NCBI GenBank assembly: GCA_965224765.1
Contig: CBDDAC010000003.1
Span: forward strand, 7,908 to 71,907
Direction of reading: 5' to 3'
Length of the DNA stretch: 64,000 nucleotides
Source: CAZDBA01 sp965224765
GTDB taxonomy: Bacteria > Planctomycetota > Planctomycetia > Pirellulales > Pirellulaceae
The notes beneath the pieces are model-generated. The model was not told where the DNA came from, did no database searches, and worked only from the letters and a program-made list of their open reading frames with translations. Positions 10,130-19,863 of this stretch are shown one piece after another (within the stretch, counting starts at the first letter, position 1; each line of letters starts with the position of its first letter). The translations under genes and the position numbers were made by a program.

Positions 10130-10240
10130 ATGGCGGCGCATGGAAAAGAAATTGATGTACCAAAGTGTCCTGAATGCGATTGTATTTTGAGATTTTTCCT
10201 CGCCAAAAAATGTCTTTGGTGCGACTACGATTGGCATTGA
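10130..10240 (+). CDS. Mini zinc-ribbon protein, 36 residues
   Basis: An ATG at 10130, two bases after the preceding stop, opens a 36-codon frame ending TGA at 10238-10240. It has four cysteines in two knuckles, CPEC and CLWC, separated by 13 residues, plus an aromatic tail WCDYDWH. This is a minimal zinc ribbon with almost nothing else. Two-base spacing suggests translational coupling to the 114-residue gene. Function unknown; a protein-protein or RNA-contact module is possible. Confidence 0.55.
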   Translation: MAAHGKEIDVPKCPECDCILRFFLAKKCLWCDYDWH

Positions 10241-10559
10241 CGCTGAACTTCGAAAACCTGTCGCCGATAGGCAAACTGGCATTTACCGTTGGCACAACGT
10301 ACAATTTGCTTGCGTTTGCTTTTCGACACCGTAAACGATTAGATCGCGGAAGACCTTTAACGTAAACGGAATATGTGTGACGTTTGGGAATTTGGATCAC
10401 TAATATAAAATTGTATGTATTTACAGCGTCTCGTCGCAGTTTTTTTTGCGATGGAAACGACGAGAATTCCTCACCGTTATAAGAAATTGGCTCTTGTGAT
10501 TTGGGCGTCGGTTGGCATTTCTCAGGAGACTTACGCGATTTGCGTAGATAGGGCATGAG
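10241..10559 (+). other. Intergenic space, no gene seen
   Basis: AT-rich region with overlapping short frames on both strands but nothing family-like. It probably carries the promoter of the gene at 10560. Confidence 0.55.
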
Positions 10560-11729
10560 ATGCAGGGAAAATCAAAGAATGATTCCACGGTCTTGCTGTC
10601 AGTAAAAAAACGCCCCGCGGGGAACCCCGTGTCGCCGAAAACTTCTACCGAGAAGAAGCATTTGGATTCCCCCAACTTTTTAGTCGAAGATGTCGACGCA
10701 CAAGAAGGGCATTGGTTTCTTAGCTTGCTCCGCCGCTCTTTTCAACCAGATTTTCTAGTGAGTTTCAATCTGCACATTCTGGCGTTGATTGCCGCTGCAG
10801 TGTTCCTACTGCCAATTCAAACTGAAAGATCTCTGAGTATTGAAGGTGACTATTCGTTGGATCCCATCGAGTTCGATAGGGTTGAAGTTGCTGTTGAGTT
10901 CTCTGAACCAGAGATTGAGTTGGAAACGGAACTTGTTGATTTCGTCGAGGAGCAGATGCCCGAGGAAACTCAGGCCACGCTCGCCGATAACATGGATTTC
11001 TCGGATGCTGATTTTTCAAATTCGCCCGATTACGAATCATTGACTTCAGACGGAGTCATCGAGCTCGGCAGTGAGAGTCGTATTGGCCAAGGTTCAGAAT
11101 TACAGCAGGCGACTCTGGCAATTCAAGAGAAAGTGATCAAAGCTGGGGGCATGAGTGGTGAGGTGCAATTTTCTTTGGTTTGGAAAACTGAATCCGATTT
11201 GGATCTGCACGTCATAAATCCGCGTGGGGACCGCATCTTCTATGATTCTCGAATTGGAAATTGGCGTGGCGAATTGGACGTGGATCGGAATGCTGACTCG
11301 CGGCGGCTTACAAAAGAACCCGTGGAAAATGTTCGTTGGCTTGAAGGGCAACCGGTTTCCGGTCGCTATACCGTTTGGGTCCATCTTTTCCGAGCAAGGA
11401 ACGAAAACTCGACCGAATTTGAGATGATGGCGAAAACCGGCGACGATGTTGATATCAAAGAAGCTGAAGTGAGTCTTTCTAATGGATTGTTGGTTTATCG
11501 GTATTATTATTTCGGCGATGACGTACCCATGAGCGAACGAGAAAAACGACTGGAAGAGCTTAAGCAACTTCAAGATCGTGAAGAAAAGGCCGCGACAAAG
11601 CTCATGGGGAAAGTGCGAGGAGGCGGAGCACAATCACGCCATCAGTTGCTCGCGATCGCCGCAAATTACCCACATACGGACGCAGCGATAGAGGCATTGA
11701 AACGAGTTGAAGGCGAATCAAGGAAGTAG
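10560..11729 (+). CDS. Single-pass membrane protein with DUF2135/YfaP-like domain
   Basis: 389 residues. A basic N-terminal tail is followed by one membrane segment (about residues 70-90, FNLHILALIAAAVFLLP) and a very acidic stretch (about 95-165). Next comes a beta-sandwich with the DUF2135/YfaP signature: LVWKTESDLDLHVINPRGD, then GELDVDRNAD, VENVRW and GRYTVWVHLF. A charged helical tail ends the protein. In relatives such domains occur in secreted or periplasmic proteins next to von Willebrand or TonB-like genes. Topology suggests a cytoplasmic N-terminus and an outside DUF2135 domain. Role unknown; it stands alone and converges on the next gene. Confidence 0.75.
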   Translation: MQGKSKNDSTVLLSVKKRPAGNPVSPKTSTEKKHLDSPNFLVEDVDAQEGHWFLSLLRRSFQPDFLVSFNLHILALIAAAVFLLPIQTERSLSIEGDYSLDPIEFDRVEVAVEFSEPEIELETELVDFVEEQMPEETQATLADNMDFSDADFSNSPDYESLTSDGVIELGSESRIGQGSELQQATLAIQEKVIKAGGMSGEVQFSLVWKTESDLDLHVINPRGDRIFYDSRIGNWRGELDVDRNADSRRLTKEPVENVRWLEGQPVSGRYTVWVHLFRARNENSTEFEMMAKTGDDVDIKEAEVSLSNGLLVYRYYYFGDDVPMSEREKRLEELKQLQDREEKAATKLMGKVRGGGAQSRHQLLAIAANYPHTDAAIEALKRVEGESRK

Positions 11730-11754
11730 TTCCTTGGTCCGCCCGATTCGTTTT

Positions 11755-14148
11755 CTAGTGCGTTGATCTATCCTCAAGTTCCGCAGAGTTCTTGGGCAAG
11801 TTCAATAGAATCCGATTCAAATATTCGTCAAGAATTTTTCCACGGAGCAGGCCATGGTTGCGATTGGAAATGGGCGTAAGGAATTCGACTCGGGGATGTT
11901 CGTCCGTGTTGAAGGTGGCATTGGATTGAAGCTGCCAGTCGCCCATGTAAAGATTCCACAATCGTTTTGGAGAAGAGATTGTGAGGTCGATCCGATTCGT
12001 TTGTTGATTTAGGAGCTGCAATCGATTCGCTATTTGATTCGAGTCTGCTTGAATCGGTTGGGTAGACCCGATCAGGGCAATGACAGGCCAAGTCATGTCC
12101 GGCTGTGACTTCCACACGGTCGTCTCGGGAAAGACACTAGCGAAGCTGTTGGCGATCGATTCAAACTCATCTGGGCCAAGCTGGTAGAGGGGCAGCCATT
12201 GGCAGAACAGACCGTCTGGATTCAATCGTTCTGCAGCAACTTGATAGTTCTCGACGGTGTAGAGATAGCCCGATTTGCTTTCCCAAGGAACGAACAAATC
12301 CGAAACGATGACATCATACTTTTCTTCATGAGCGAGCAAGTAGTGCCTGGCGTCGTCGATGGCGATTTTAACTTTTGGGTGATCGACGACATTGTTATTG
12401 AATTGAGAGAGCGTTCGTACTGCATCGACGACTTCTGGGATCAGTTCGACGGCGACGATCTTTTTTACTTGGGAATGAGGAACAGCTCCACCTGCGGTTA
12501 GGCCTGTCCCAAGCCCCATGAACAGAACATTCTGCGGGTCGTTGTGCAAAAGTAAGGGAATGTGGGCCTGGCGAAATTCACGACCATCTCCGCCAGTTCT
12601 GCCAAACCGATAGTGGAGGTTTTGACGGATCTTGTATGCCCCTTGCTTTTCAATTTTAACTACGTCGATCCAGCCGTAAGCTGAATTCCAACGTTGAACC
12701 AGCCGTTCGCCGTCCTTTTTCTGATTGGATTGTGATTCGATAGGGCTGGCCATTGCGAAAACAGAAATCAAGCCCAGCAAGACGCCAAATGTACTGGCTG
12801 TTTTGCGACAATGCTCATTCCAAAGCAGCACAAAAGAAGCAATGAAAAAAAGAACAGCAACCAAGACAAACGAATGCCACAGTCCAACCCATCGTAAAAG
12901 AAGAAAACTTGTCGATGAAGCGCCCAAGGCGGCGGCGAGGGTATTTACCGCAGTCAATTTCCCAACAGCCTGCCCCGCGTTTTTTGATCCAGCAGCCATT
13001 TGCCACGTCAGTGGAAGTATCATTCCAAAACAAGTAATGGCTGGCGCGACGACGACAGTTACCAAGAGTATCGCTCCGACCATGTACGTGAAAAACGATG
13101 AACCAAAACTGAAATAGGTTAAATCCGTCATCCAATTAAAGACGATCACCGATGAGACCGTGGCCAATCCGCCAAATCCGCTGGCGAATCCAGCAAGTTT
13201 TCTAGCATTGTATCGTCGTTGTAAACGAGAAAGTATCGCTGCACCTAGTGTCAGGGCAGCGAGGAACACTGCGATAACAATTCCAAACGTGTAGGTGCTA
13301 TTGTGAAAAACCAACGAAAACATGCGGTTGTATAGAACTTGCAACGCCAAAGTGACAAATCCGCTAAGCGCGCTGAGCGCAAAGAGTCCCGTGTTCAGCG
13401 GAGATCGCTTGCTCTTATTTGGGACGTCCTGGATCGCGCGTACTTCTTCGCCGAGCGTCAGCTTGGTTTCCGCTTTGTGATCGTAGACCAATCGTTCCTG
13501 CTGTTTCTGAGTTCTTGCAGTCAACCACGCACACCCCAGCGAGATGACCGCCGCCAGGTAACTGGAATTTCGAACCCCGAGAGTGATCAACAAAAAGAAC
13601 GTCGCTGCAAAGGTTCCAGCAAGCGCTCCTGCCGTGTTGATCGCATAAGCCATGGTAATAGGCGATGCGCCGGAAGATGACGTTGAATTCACGTGATTGC
13701 GTTCCGAAAAATAATCGGCAATGAAGGGAAGCGTCGCCCCCATCGCGATCGTTGCTGGCAGCAACAAAACGAAACAGAAAAGGCCTCGGAAGGTCGTTTG
13801 CCAGACAATCGATGTGCTGCTAAGCAAAGGTGAAAATGTTGGCGATTCGGAAACGCCAATCAAAAAGGGGATCAAAATTGCCCAAATTGCGATGACCACT
13901 TCGGCAATCGCGTAACCTGATAATGGGCGTATTCGTGCTGAACATCGGGCGCCAATCCAGTTTCCAATTGCCAGACCTGCAAAGTAACTAGTCAACACGA
14001 TGGAGCTTGCCTGGACCGTGTGACCAAAAAGGAGACCAATTTGTCTGGCCCAAGATATCTCATAGATCAGGGCAGCGGCGCCTGACATGAAGAAGACCAT
14101 ATAAATTGTCGAGTCGATACGAGTTTCGATTCTAGTTGAGGCGCACAA
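11755..14148 (-). CDS. Membrane protein fused to spermidine-synthase-like domain
   Basis: 797 residues. The N-terminal half (to about residue 470) is a polytopic membrane domain opening with FMSGAAALIYEISWARQIG, the standard start of bacterial fused-MFS spermidine synthases. The C-terminal half is a Rossmann methyltransferase-like spermidine synthase domain with LFMGLGTGLTAGGA, DDARHYLLAHEEKYDVI and SDLFVPWESKSGYLY. The family's membrane members are abundant in planctomycetes; aminopropyltransferase activity is unproven for most of them. The annotated start is a TTG at 14148, and an ATG 16 codons later is also possible. It converges on the DUF2135 gene. Confidence 0.85.
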   Translation of the reverse strand: MCASTRIETRIDSTIYMVFFMSGAAALIYEISWARQIGLLFGHTVQASSIVLTSYFAGLAIGNWIGARCSARIRPLSGYAIAEVVIAIWAILIPFLIGVSESPTFSPLLSSTSIVWQTTFRGLFCFVLLLPATIAMGATLPFIADYFSERNHVNSTSSSGASPITMAYAINTAGALAGTFAATFFLLITLGVRNSSYLAAVISLGCAWLTARTQKQQERLVYDHKAETKLTLGEEVRAIQDVPNKSKRSPLNTGLFALSALSGFVTLALQVLYNRMFSLVFHNSTYTFGIVIAVFLAALTLGAAILSRLQRRYNARKLAGFASGFGGLATVSSVIVFNWMTDLTYFSFGSSFFTYMVGAILLVTVVVAPAITCFGMILPLTWQMAAGSKNAGQAVGKLTAVNTLAAALGASSTSFLLLRWVGLWHSFVLVAVLFFIASFVLLWNEHCRKTASTFGVLLGLISVFAMASPIESQSNQKKDGERLVQRWNSAYGWIDVVKIEKQGAYKIRQNLHYRFGRTGGDGREFRQAHIPLLLHNDPQNVLFMGLGTGLTAGGAVPHSQVKKIVAVELIPEVVDAVRTLSQFNNNVVDHPKVKIAIDDARHYLLAHEEKYDVIVSDLFVPWESKSGYLYTVENYQVAAERLNPDGLFCQWLPLYQLGPDEFESIANSFASVFPETTVWKSQPDMTWPVIALIGSTQPIQADSNQIANRLQLLNQQTNRIDLTISSPKRLWNLYMGDWQLQSNATFNTDEHPRVEFLTPISNRNHGLLRGKILDEYLNRILLNLPKNSAELEDRSTH

Positions 14149-14586
14149 TGATCAACTCGGATGTTGTTCGGAATCAATGAAACTGCCAATCGTACTGGAA
14201 ACGTAGTGCTCTATGCAGGAGGGTCCCAGGAACTCAATTCATCGAGACGCATCACGAAATTTGCCGATACCTTGCCGGCGGTGACTTGATGGCCCAATGA
14301 AGACGCCAGAAAAATCCCAACTCACAACGGTCTTGCCCCATGTCGAATTTTGCCATTTACGTTTCAATTCTTGAAGGCAAAGCGCGTCACCAGATTTGAG
14401 GAAAGTCTTCTACATCGAATTCGGATGAAGAGTTTACCCGCGGAATAATGTTGGACCCTCGTTTGGGGGGGGGGCATGAGCGGCTCATGAATTCTGTTAA
14501 AATAACTATGAATACGCCAATATTCGGAACGTGACACCGAATGGTTGAGCGACGCAAACTATCCGTAAAATGACTTGGAGTGAAAG
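14149..14586 (+). other. Intergenic space with a ten-G tract
   Basis: No gene recognised. It contains an uninterrupted run of ten G at 14465-14474, unusual in this AT-leaning region and a likely slippage or assembly-error site. The last 15 bases hold the GGAG ribosome binding site of the next gene. Confidence 0.6.
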
Positions 14587-14853
14587 ATGATTGAGGAACT
14601 CGGCAATAATTTGGTTCCAGTTCTGGCGATTTCACTAGCATTTCTATTTTTTGCCATTTGGGTAATCGCCGCGACACTCGATAGTATCTACAAAACCAGA
14701 TGCAACTATTTCCTCAAAGAACGTCTTATCGAACGTGGTGCATCTGCGTCTGAAATTCATCAAATCATCAAAGCTGGTGAAACTTTTGACGGAGAGAATG
14801 TGGTCGTCCCGGTTCCACCAGTGAAGGCTGCTGTATTGTCTTCTTCGCAGTAA
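14587..14853 (+). CDS. Small single-pass membrane protein, 88 residues
   Basis: GGAG lies seven bases before the ATG. One strong membrane helix (about residues 10-32, LVPVLAISLAFLFFAIWVIAA) is followed by a cytoplasmic tail with KTRCNYFLKERLIERGASASEIHQIIKAG, a pattern seen in small bacterial membrane proteins that carry a short amphipathic helix pair. The tail ends in a Pro/Val-rich stretch. No named family was recognised, but the RBS, helix and codon pattern make it a real gene. Confidence 0.75.
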   Translation: MIEELGNNLVPVLAISLAFLFFAIWVIAATLDSIYKTRCNYFLKERLIERGASASEIHQIIKAGETFDGENVVVPVPPVKAAVLSSSQ

Positions 14854-15013
14854 GCGAATGCATAGAATTGACAGTGCCCTTGGTCTCAAAATTCAAAAAG
14901 TCGTTGTCAATCGTCTTTCACGGTCGTTCCAAGAGTGATTTGTATCTGAGTATTCAAAAACTCCGATGCGCTTCTACGCGTGGTGTGTTTAGGAATGGCT
15001 CCGCCAGGTTTCG

Positions 15014-15877
15014 CTATGGCGATTCATTCTTAGAAAAGCAGTAGTTGAGAGAATGCCAGTGGTGGTCAATCTCAAAAGCATTCGAGAATGACAAGAGTTT
15101 GATCAGTTCTACAAGTTCAGTTTTCTCAAAGTTGCCTGAAACCAATCCATAATCGGAAATTGGACTAATTATCACGGGTGCCATGAATAATTGACCGTTG
15201 ATCGCAATAGCCAATTGGCGTCGTTCGTCATTGTTTGTCGGTTTGTGTTTTGTGGTTAGCCATTGGAGACGCTTCCCGCCTTCATCGTCCATTACAAATT
15301 TGAGCGCAATTCTTCCCTTTTGATCATGCGCCAAGCGAATTGATAATAGATGAAGGCCATTGACGTTAAATCGTTTCTTTTCAGTGCCCACAAGGATTTC
15401 GATGTTTGGAATGTCCTGTTTCTCCAAAAATTCAGTAAACGAGTCTCTCTCCAGGTAAGATTGTGAATCACTAGCAGGTGAATCAAACATGAGTTTGCTT
15501 TCACTGTTTCGAACATAGTGATTTGGGCCGGGCGAAATGCGGAGCACTTCATCTGTATCTCGTCCAATTGGCATCCACCGCCCGATAGTGTCGCCATTAC
15601 GAGAAAGTACGACATTGGAGCGAATTTCCTCGGGGGATATCGATTCGATGTGATGTTCGCGAAGCCTACCTCGTTGCCGGTCAGCAACCACGAAGAACTC
15701 GAGCTTGGAGTTTTTCTCAATCGCCATTGCGGCACGCTCCATCAAACTAACTGGGCGCAGCTGAGCATTTGTTCTCGGTTTTGCCCTTCCACTATTTTGA
15801 TAACGATTTCCCAATGCAAATGTACCAAAATTGCGGGCTATTTTGAACAAATACATGAAAGTGTTATTCTCAAACAT
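15014..15877 (-). CDS. Protein with C-terminal SecDF-P1-head-like domain
   Basis: 287 residues. The last 90 or so match the head subdomain of the SecD/SecF P1 periplasmic region: LKFVMDDEGGKRLQWLT, then RRQLAIAINGQLFMAPVI and YGLVSGNFEKTELVELIKLL (compare the SecD pattern of a beta strand, the 'DG-x-APxI' turn and 'GxFT-EA-LA-LL'). None of the SecD membrane helices is present. The N-terminus has no obvious signal peptide unless translation starts at an internal Met. Stand-alone P1-head proteins occur in planctomycetes; their role is unknown. It is upstream of and divergent from the PQQ gene. Confidence 0.65.
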   Translation of the reverse strand: MFENNTFMYLFKIARNFGTFALGNRYQNSGRAKPRTNAQLRPVSLMERAAMAIEKNSKLEFFVVADRQRGRLREHHIESISPEEIRSNVVLSRNGDTIGRWMPIGRDTDEVLRISPGPNHYVRNSESKLMFDSPASDSQSYLERDSFTEFLEKQDIPNIEILVGTEKKRFNVNGLHLLSIRLAHDQKGRIALKFVMDDEGGKRLQWLTTKHKPTNNDERRQLAIAINGQLFMAPVIISPISDYGLVSGNFEKTELVELIKLLSFSNAFEIDHHWHSLNYCFSKNESP

Positions 15878-16118
15878 TCTGTTATATTCTGAATCCCAAG
15901 ATTCACACCTTGTTAAAACGACAGAAAAGCGTGCTGTGCCGCGTTAAATTTTCCAGAGCGAATGCCACAAGATTCAACAACCGCCCGGCACGCTGTAACA
16001 TTAACCTGCGATTGAACGAAGAACTAAACCGGACGCATGATGAATTGTCGGTTGGGACTAAGACTACGATGACCGACTTGATCGTTTGTCCAAAAATTAA
16101 TTTAGAGAGTATCCCCTA

Positions 16119-17444
16119 ATGTCCGCATTCCGTTCTCTTTTTGTTCTGACCTGGTTGTCGATTTCAACTGGATTGTCGTTTGGCCAATCGGATCAGCAGT
16201 ATTCCAATTGGCCCCAGTGGCGTGGACCTAATGCGGATGGAGTTGCGGGATTGGGTGCAGATCCACCATCAAGCTGGAGCGAAGCAGAGAACATCGCTTG
16301 GAAAGTGGCCATCCAGGGTGAGGGATCTTCGACCCCAATCATATGGGAAGATCAAGTATTTTTGATCAGCGCGGTGGAGACACAGCAAAAGCCCGAACAC
16401 GATATTGAAGCGCATCCGGAAACGTTGACCCGCCCCACAGGAAAGATATTTGACTTCAAAGCCATTTGCCTGGATCGAAATACGGGCGAGATAGTTTGGG
16501 ATCGAACGCTGGCCAGCGTTGCACCTCACGAAGGGCGACATGATTCGACGACATATGCTTCGGCTAGTCCGACCACCGACGGAATGCACCTTTACGTTTC
16601 CTTTGGTTCCTACGGAGTGTTTTGTTTGACCCTTGATGGCGATATCGTTTGGAGCCAAGATCTTGGAGACATGCGGACCCGACGTGGATGGGGGGAAGCC
16701 GTTTCTCCAGTCATTTCTGGCGAGAAATTGATTGTGATGTGGGATCAGGAAGATCAATCAAGAATTTATGCGCTGAACAGAGTAGACGGCGAAACCGCTT
16801 GGAGCGTTGAGCGTGACGAGCCGACGACTTGGGCGACTCCGCTGATCGTCAATCAAGAGAATAGGACTCAGGTGATTACTGCAGGAACCAATCACATTCG
16901 AAGTTATGGGCTTGGGCGTGGCGAGTTGCTTTGGGAGTCGTTACCGTTGACATTGAACGCAATCCCCTGCCCCGTTCAAGACGGCGACAACGTTATATTG
17001 ATGAGTGGCTATCGAGGCAACGTTGCAGTCGCGCTAAATGTCAATGGTGACAATCTCGATGATCCCGAACTGATTTGGCAACGTGAGCATGACACACCCT
17101 ATGTGCCATCCCCATTGTTGACCAATGGGCGACTGTATTTCACGAAAGGGAACGAGGCAATTTTGACCTGCCTCGATTCAAAAACCGGAAACGAAATTTA
17201 CGGACCGAAACGGCTTCCAGCATTGCGTTCCTTTTATGCGTCACCCGTCGCATCTGAGAGGTTTATCTATTTTACTTCTCGACAAGGCAAAACGATGGTG
17301 CTCAACAACAGTGAGCAATTTCAAATTGCTGCCACGAATGTTCTTGATGCTGAGGTGGATGCATCACCAGCGATTGTCGGCAATCAGATCTTTATCCGCA
17401 GCAAGACGCATCTTTATTGCATTGAAAACCTAGAAGATGAATGA
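16119..17444 (+). CDS. Secreted PQQ-like beta-propeller protein
   Basis: 441 residues with a signal peptide (cleavage probably after SLFVLTWLSISTGLSFGQ) and the opening QWRGPNADGV shared by planctomycete 'outer membrane biogenesis protein BamB'-like propellers. Repeated blades are visible as NTGEIVWDRTL, LDGDIVWSQDL, VDGETAWSVER and GRGELLWES. No dehydrogenase active site is seen, so it is a scaffold-type propeller, perhaps a quinoprotein-like or binding protein in the periplasm. No ribosome binding site is visible before the ATG. Confidence 0.85.
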   Translation: MSAFRSLFVLTWLSISTGLSFGQSDQQYSNWPQWRGPNADGVAGLGADPPSSWSEAENIAWKVAIQGEGSSTPIIWEDQVFLISAVETQQKPEHDIEAHPETLTRPTGKIFDFKAICLDRNTGEIVWDRTLASVAPHEGRHDSTTYASASPTTDGMHLYVSFGSYGVFCLTLDGDIVWSQDLGDMRTRRGWGEAVSPVISGEKLIVMWDQEDQSRIYALNRVDGETAWSVERDEPTTWATPLIVNQENRTQVITAGTNHIRSYGLGRGELLWESLPLTLNAIPCPVQDGDNVILMSGYRGNVAVALNVNGDNLDDPELIWQREHDTPYVPSPLLTNGRLYFTKGNEAILTCLDSKTGNEIYGPKRLPALRSFYASPVASERFIYFTSRQGKTMVLNNSEQFQIAATNVLDAEVDASPAIVGNQIFIRSKTHLYCIENLEDE

Positions 17445-17515
17445 GGCCGTGCAGCCGATCGCTTGATTCGGTTTTCTAACGGGGAATCGAAAGGTCTATG
17501 GCGTGACGTGCGACG

Positions 17516-18267
17516 TCACCTACGTTTTGCTTCCCTAGAAACAATGCGTTTTTGCTCACGCCGGAAGGTCCGCCGCAATTCTGAAAAGACTTCCAGATGA
17601 ATTGCGGTTATCGAAAGATTGTTTTCTTCGTTTGGATCATTGGTGAAATCGTAAAGCTCTTCGTGTTTCAGATGGTCGGGATAGCGAATGTATTTCCAAC
17701 GATTCGTTCGAATGCTTTCCGTTCGAGGGATCCTTTCGTTCTTCCATAGATGTTAATCTCAGTAAGATGTTTTTTGCCCTCCTTGAGATATGGATAGTGT
17801 GTGGGGCGAAAAAAATCAAACATTTCATGTTCAGCATCCTTGGGGACTTTGATTCCGAACTTGCCAACAACCCCGGTCCGATAGCCAGCTTGCTTAGGCA
17901 AAACGGGATAACTTTCGTCGATGAATTGTTGTGCGATTGGTGGTTTTTGAAAGGTATACTCGTGCTGTCGCTCGTAGAATCTCGTGAAAAGACTCGCTCG
18001 ACTTGCGGCGCATATCGGAGTGGTCACAAACGTATGAGAGAAACGCAAACCAGTTTGAGCCAGTCGATCCAATTCTGGAGTCTGAATAGTGGGATTTCCG
18101 GCGCATCCCATTGCATCCCACCGTTGATCGTCAGTGAGGATGAAAATGATGTTTGGTGCCGTTGGGTTTGCGCGCTGAGCAAGACAAGGAGAACAATAGC
18201 TCAAGATGAAAAGACGATAATAAAAAGGATTGGAATTTGATTCGTGTTGATCATCCGTATCTTTCAA
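17516..18267 (-). pseudogene. Sulfatase with internal deletion and frameshift
   Basis: The 5' part encodes a sulfatase N-terminus: a weak signal peptide, NIIFILTDDQRWDAMGC, and the formylglycine motif C-A-A-S-R (FVTTPICAASRASLF). It runs to about GKKHLTEIN near 17760. The same strand then continues in another frame with the family's C-terminal tail, LWKNERIPRTESIRTNRWK then YIRYPDH, EELYDFTNDPNEENNL, ending at 17516-17518. Around 250 central residues, including most of the alpha/beta core, are missing. The product of the 5' frame would be a 199-residue dead protein. No transposon is seen at the junction. Confidence 0.85.
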
Positions 18268-18458
18268 TAGAATACATCAGACAGTTTCGAGTTGGGCCAG
18301 CGGGGCACGCCAACTACACATAGCTTACTATGATAACAACGCAGTTTGGGGATTGTAAAACTCGAGAATGGGTGGCTTCGAGAAGTAGCCGCGATGAAAA
18401 CGTCTTCGAAACACGGAGTTGCTTGCCCCATTCAAATTGCCGGGTACCGCAATTTGGC

Positions 18459-19253
18459 TTAACCGTCGTATCCGGCTTGGTTCACGTATTGATCGCAGAA
18501 TTCATCAACGACCTGGAGCAGTTGGTGATCGAGATAAGTTCTCGTAGTTTGGTAAACATCTGTTGGAATGCCGCCGTAAAATGGTTCGGCAATTGAACCC
18601 GCAATACAAGCCATCGTATCTGAGTCGCCACCCAATGAAATCGCTAATCGAATGGCTGATTCAAACGAGTTCGATTCCAAAAAAGCGATTATGGACTCGG
18701 GTACTGACCCAGCGCATGACACATCAAATGCGTAGGTAGGGCGTATGTCGCTTAGGCTTCGTGAAAGATCATAACCAATTTCATTGACGACAAATTCACG
18801 AATTTCCGATTTTGTATGCCCTGTTCTCGCGAGAAAGATTGATCCCGCTGTCGCCTGCGCGCCCAAGATGCCGTCGGGATGATTGTGGGTGACAGAGGCC
18901 GAAAGCTCGGCATAAGACAATACCTGTTCAAGAGAGTCTTTGACGTAGGCAACCGGCGAGACTCGCATGGCCGATCCATTTCCCCAGCTATTGTACGGTT
19001 TGGTTTCCTTGCATCGCGCCCAGTTGATGAAGGTTCCGCCGTACCCTGCGTCGGGATATCGAGCTACGTAGTCGTGAAAATAGTCGTGAAGTTCACCACC
19101 ATGTAAAATCCAATCAGCGACAGCGATTGAAAGAATGGAATCATCCGTTGCACACGAATGCTCGCGGAAAAAATCAAAATCAAGTGACTTTGTGGGGAAG
19201 TGTTCATAGTGCGAACCCGCAACATCACCAACGATTGCTCCAAACATTCGCAT
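18459..19253 (-). CDS. ADP-ribosylglycohydrolase family protein
   Basis: 264 residues from the ATG at 19253 (GGAG four bases upstream). The fold signature of DraG/ARH-type hydrolases is complete: MFGAIVGDVAGSHYE at the start, the metal-binding ATDDSILSIAV, and the second metal cluster AISLGGDSDTMACIAGSIAE. The family removes ADP-ribose from proteins or nucleic acids with two Mg2+ ions. No ADP-ribosyltransferase was found nearby. The start overlaps the stop of a 61-codon frame (TGATG), suggesting coupling. A deleted second copy lies at 20628-20745. Confidence 0.9.
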   Translation of the reverse strand: MRMFGAIVGDVAGSHYEHFPTKSLDFDFFREHSCATDDSILSIAVADWILHGGELHDYFHDYVARYPDAGYGGTFINWARCKETKPYNSWGNGSAMRVSPVAYVKDSLEQVLSYAELSASVTHNHPDGILGAQATAGSIFLARTGHTKSEIREFVVNEIGYDLSRSLSDIRPTYAFDVSCAGSVPESIIAFLESNSFESAIRLAISLGGDSDTMACIAGSIAEPFYGGIPTDVYQTTRTYLDHQLLQVVDEFCDQYVNQAGYDG

Positions 19254-19438
19254 CAAGCTCCATGTCGTATTGTAGGGCGATAAGCGAGTTGCATTTTATT
19301 AATCAACTCAAATGCAGTTAAGCAAAGTGACATTCGTTCTAGACGCTCAAATTTCAGTTTGTGTTTCCCCGCTTGATTTCGATCTTTTGAGTTGCGCTGT
19401 AGTCGTAACGATGCGGCGTTTTGATAAAGTTTTTGCAC
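19253..19438 (-). CDS. Small basic ORF coupled to ADP-ribosylglycohydrolase
   Basis: A GTG-started 61-codon frame, rich in Lys/Arg/Leu, whose TGA overlaps the ATG of the hydrolase gene. The same frame is open further upstream into the end of the zinc-ribbon gene. No family was recognised. The only support is the stop/start overlap and the absence of competing frames; it could be a leader or chance. Confidence 0.3.
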   Translation of the reverse strand: MQKLYQNAASLRLQRNSKDRNQAGKHKLKFERLERMSLCLTAFELINKMQLAYRPTIRHGA

Positions 19439-19451
19439 ACGCTTAAGTTCA

Positions 19452-19748
19452 TCATTTTCGATGAACTGCTGTGCGTTCTTCCAGAATGCAGTCGGAATCA
19501 GGCATCACAAAGGTACCACATTCACGACAACGGAATGCATCCACGCTTTTATTCGATTTAACCAGCAATTCTTCGGATTGATTATCGTGAAACCAAAGAT
19601 GTTCGCTTGATAAACCAAACATTAGAAAACCGAAAAAGGTTCCCCGTAGGTACGCACGGCCATTTGTCATTTTGCAATTGCAGATTGGGCAGTTCAAACA
19701 GTCTCCGTTAGATTGATCCTTTTTTACATACTTCGTAGCGTGGACCAA
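19452..19748 (-). CDS. Zinc-ribbon protein (DUF6487-like), about 98 residues
   Basis: Two cysteine pairs frame the domain: CPICNC near the start and FRCRECGTFVMPD near the end, with GRAYLRGTFFGFLMFG and an aromatic LWFHD between, resembling small DUF6487-like zinc ribbons. No ATG fits the start; TTG at 19748 is the longest option and lies inside a repeated segment (19731-19832), so the true start may be a later codon. It lies just upstream of the hydrolase genes on the same strand. Confidence 0.6.
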   Translation of the reverse strand: MVHATKYVKKDQSNGDCLNCPICNCKMTNGRAYLRGTFFGFLMFGLSSEHLWFHDNQSEELLVKSNKSVDAFRCRECGTFVMPDSDCILEERTAVHRK

Positions 19749-19832
19749 AAAATTGGCAGGAATTTGGAAAAGCTTCAGGTCGGTCCCTATCTATGAAGGC
19801 AACTTAGGGAGTATCAAGCTTCGATTTGATCC
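19731..19832. repeat. Diverged segmental repeat, copy A
   Basis: About 100 bases that recur at 20743-20847 with roughly 85-90% identity by eye, including the block AATTGGCAGGAATTTGGAAA. On the minus strand it begins with the last nine codons of the HAD-like gene (WIKSKLDTP and stop) and leads into the next gene. Here the HAD body is gone. Confidence 0.8.
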
Positions 19833-19863
19833 ATTTATTTCAATCATTCATTCTGAAGTGATT

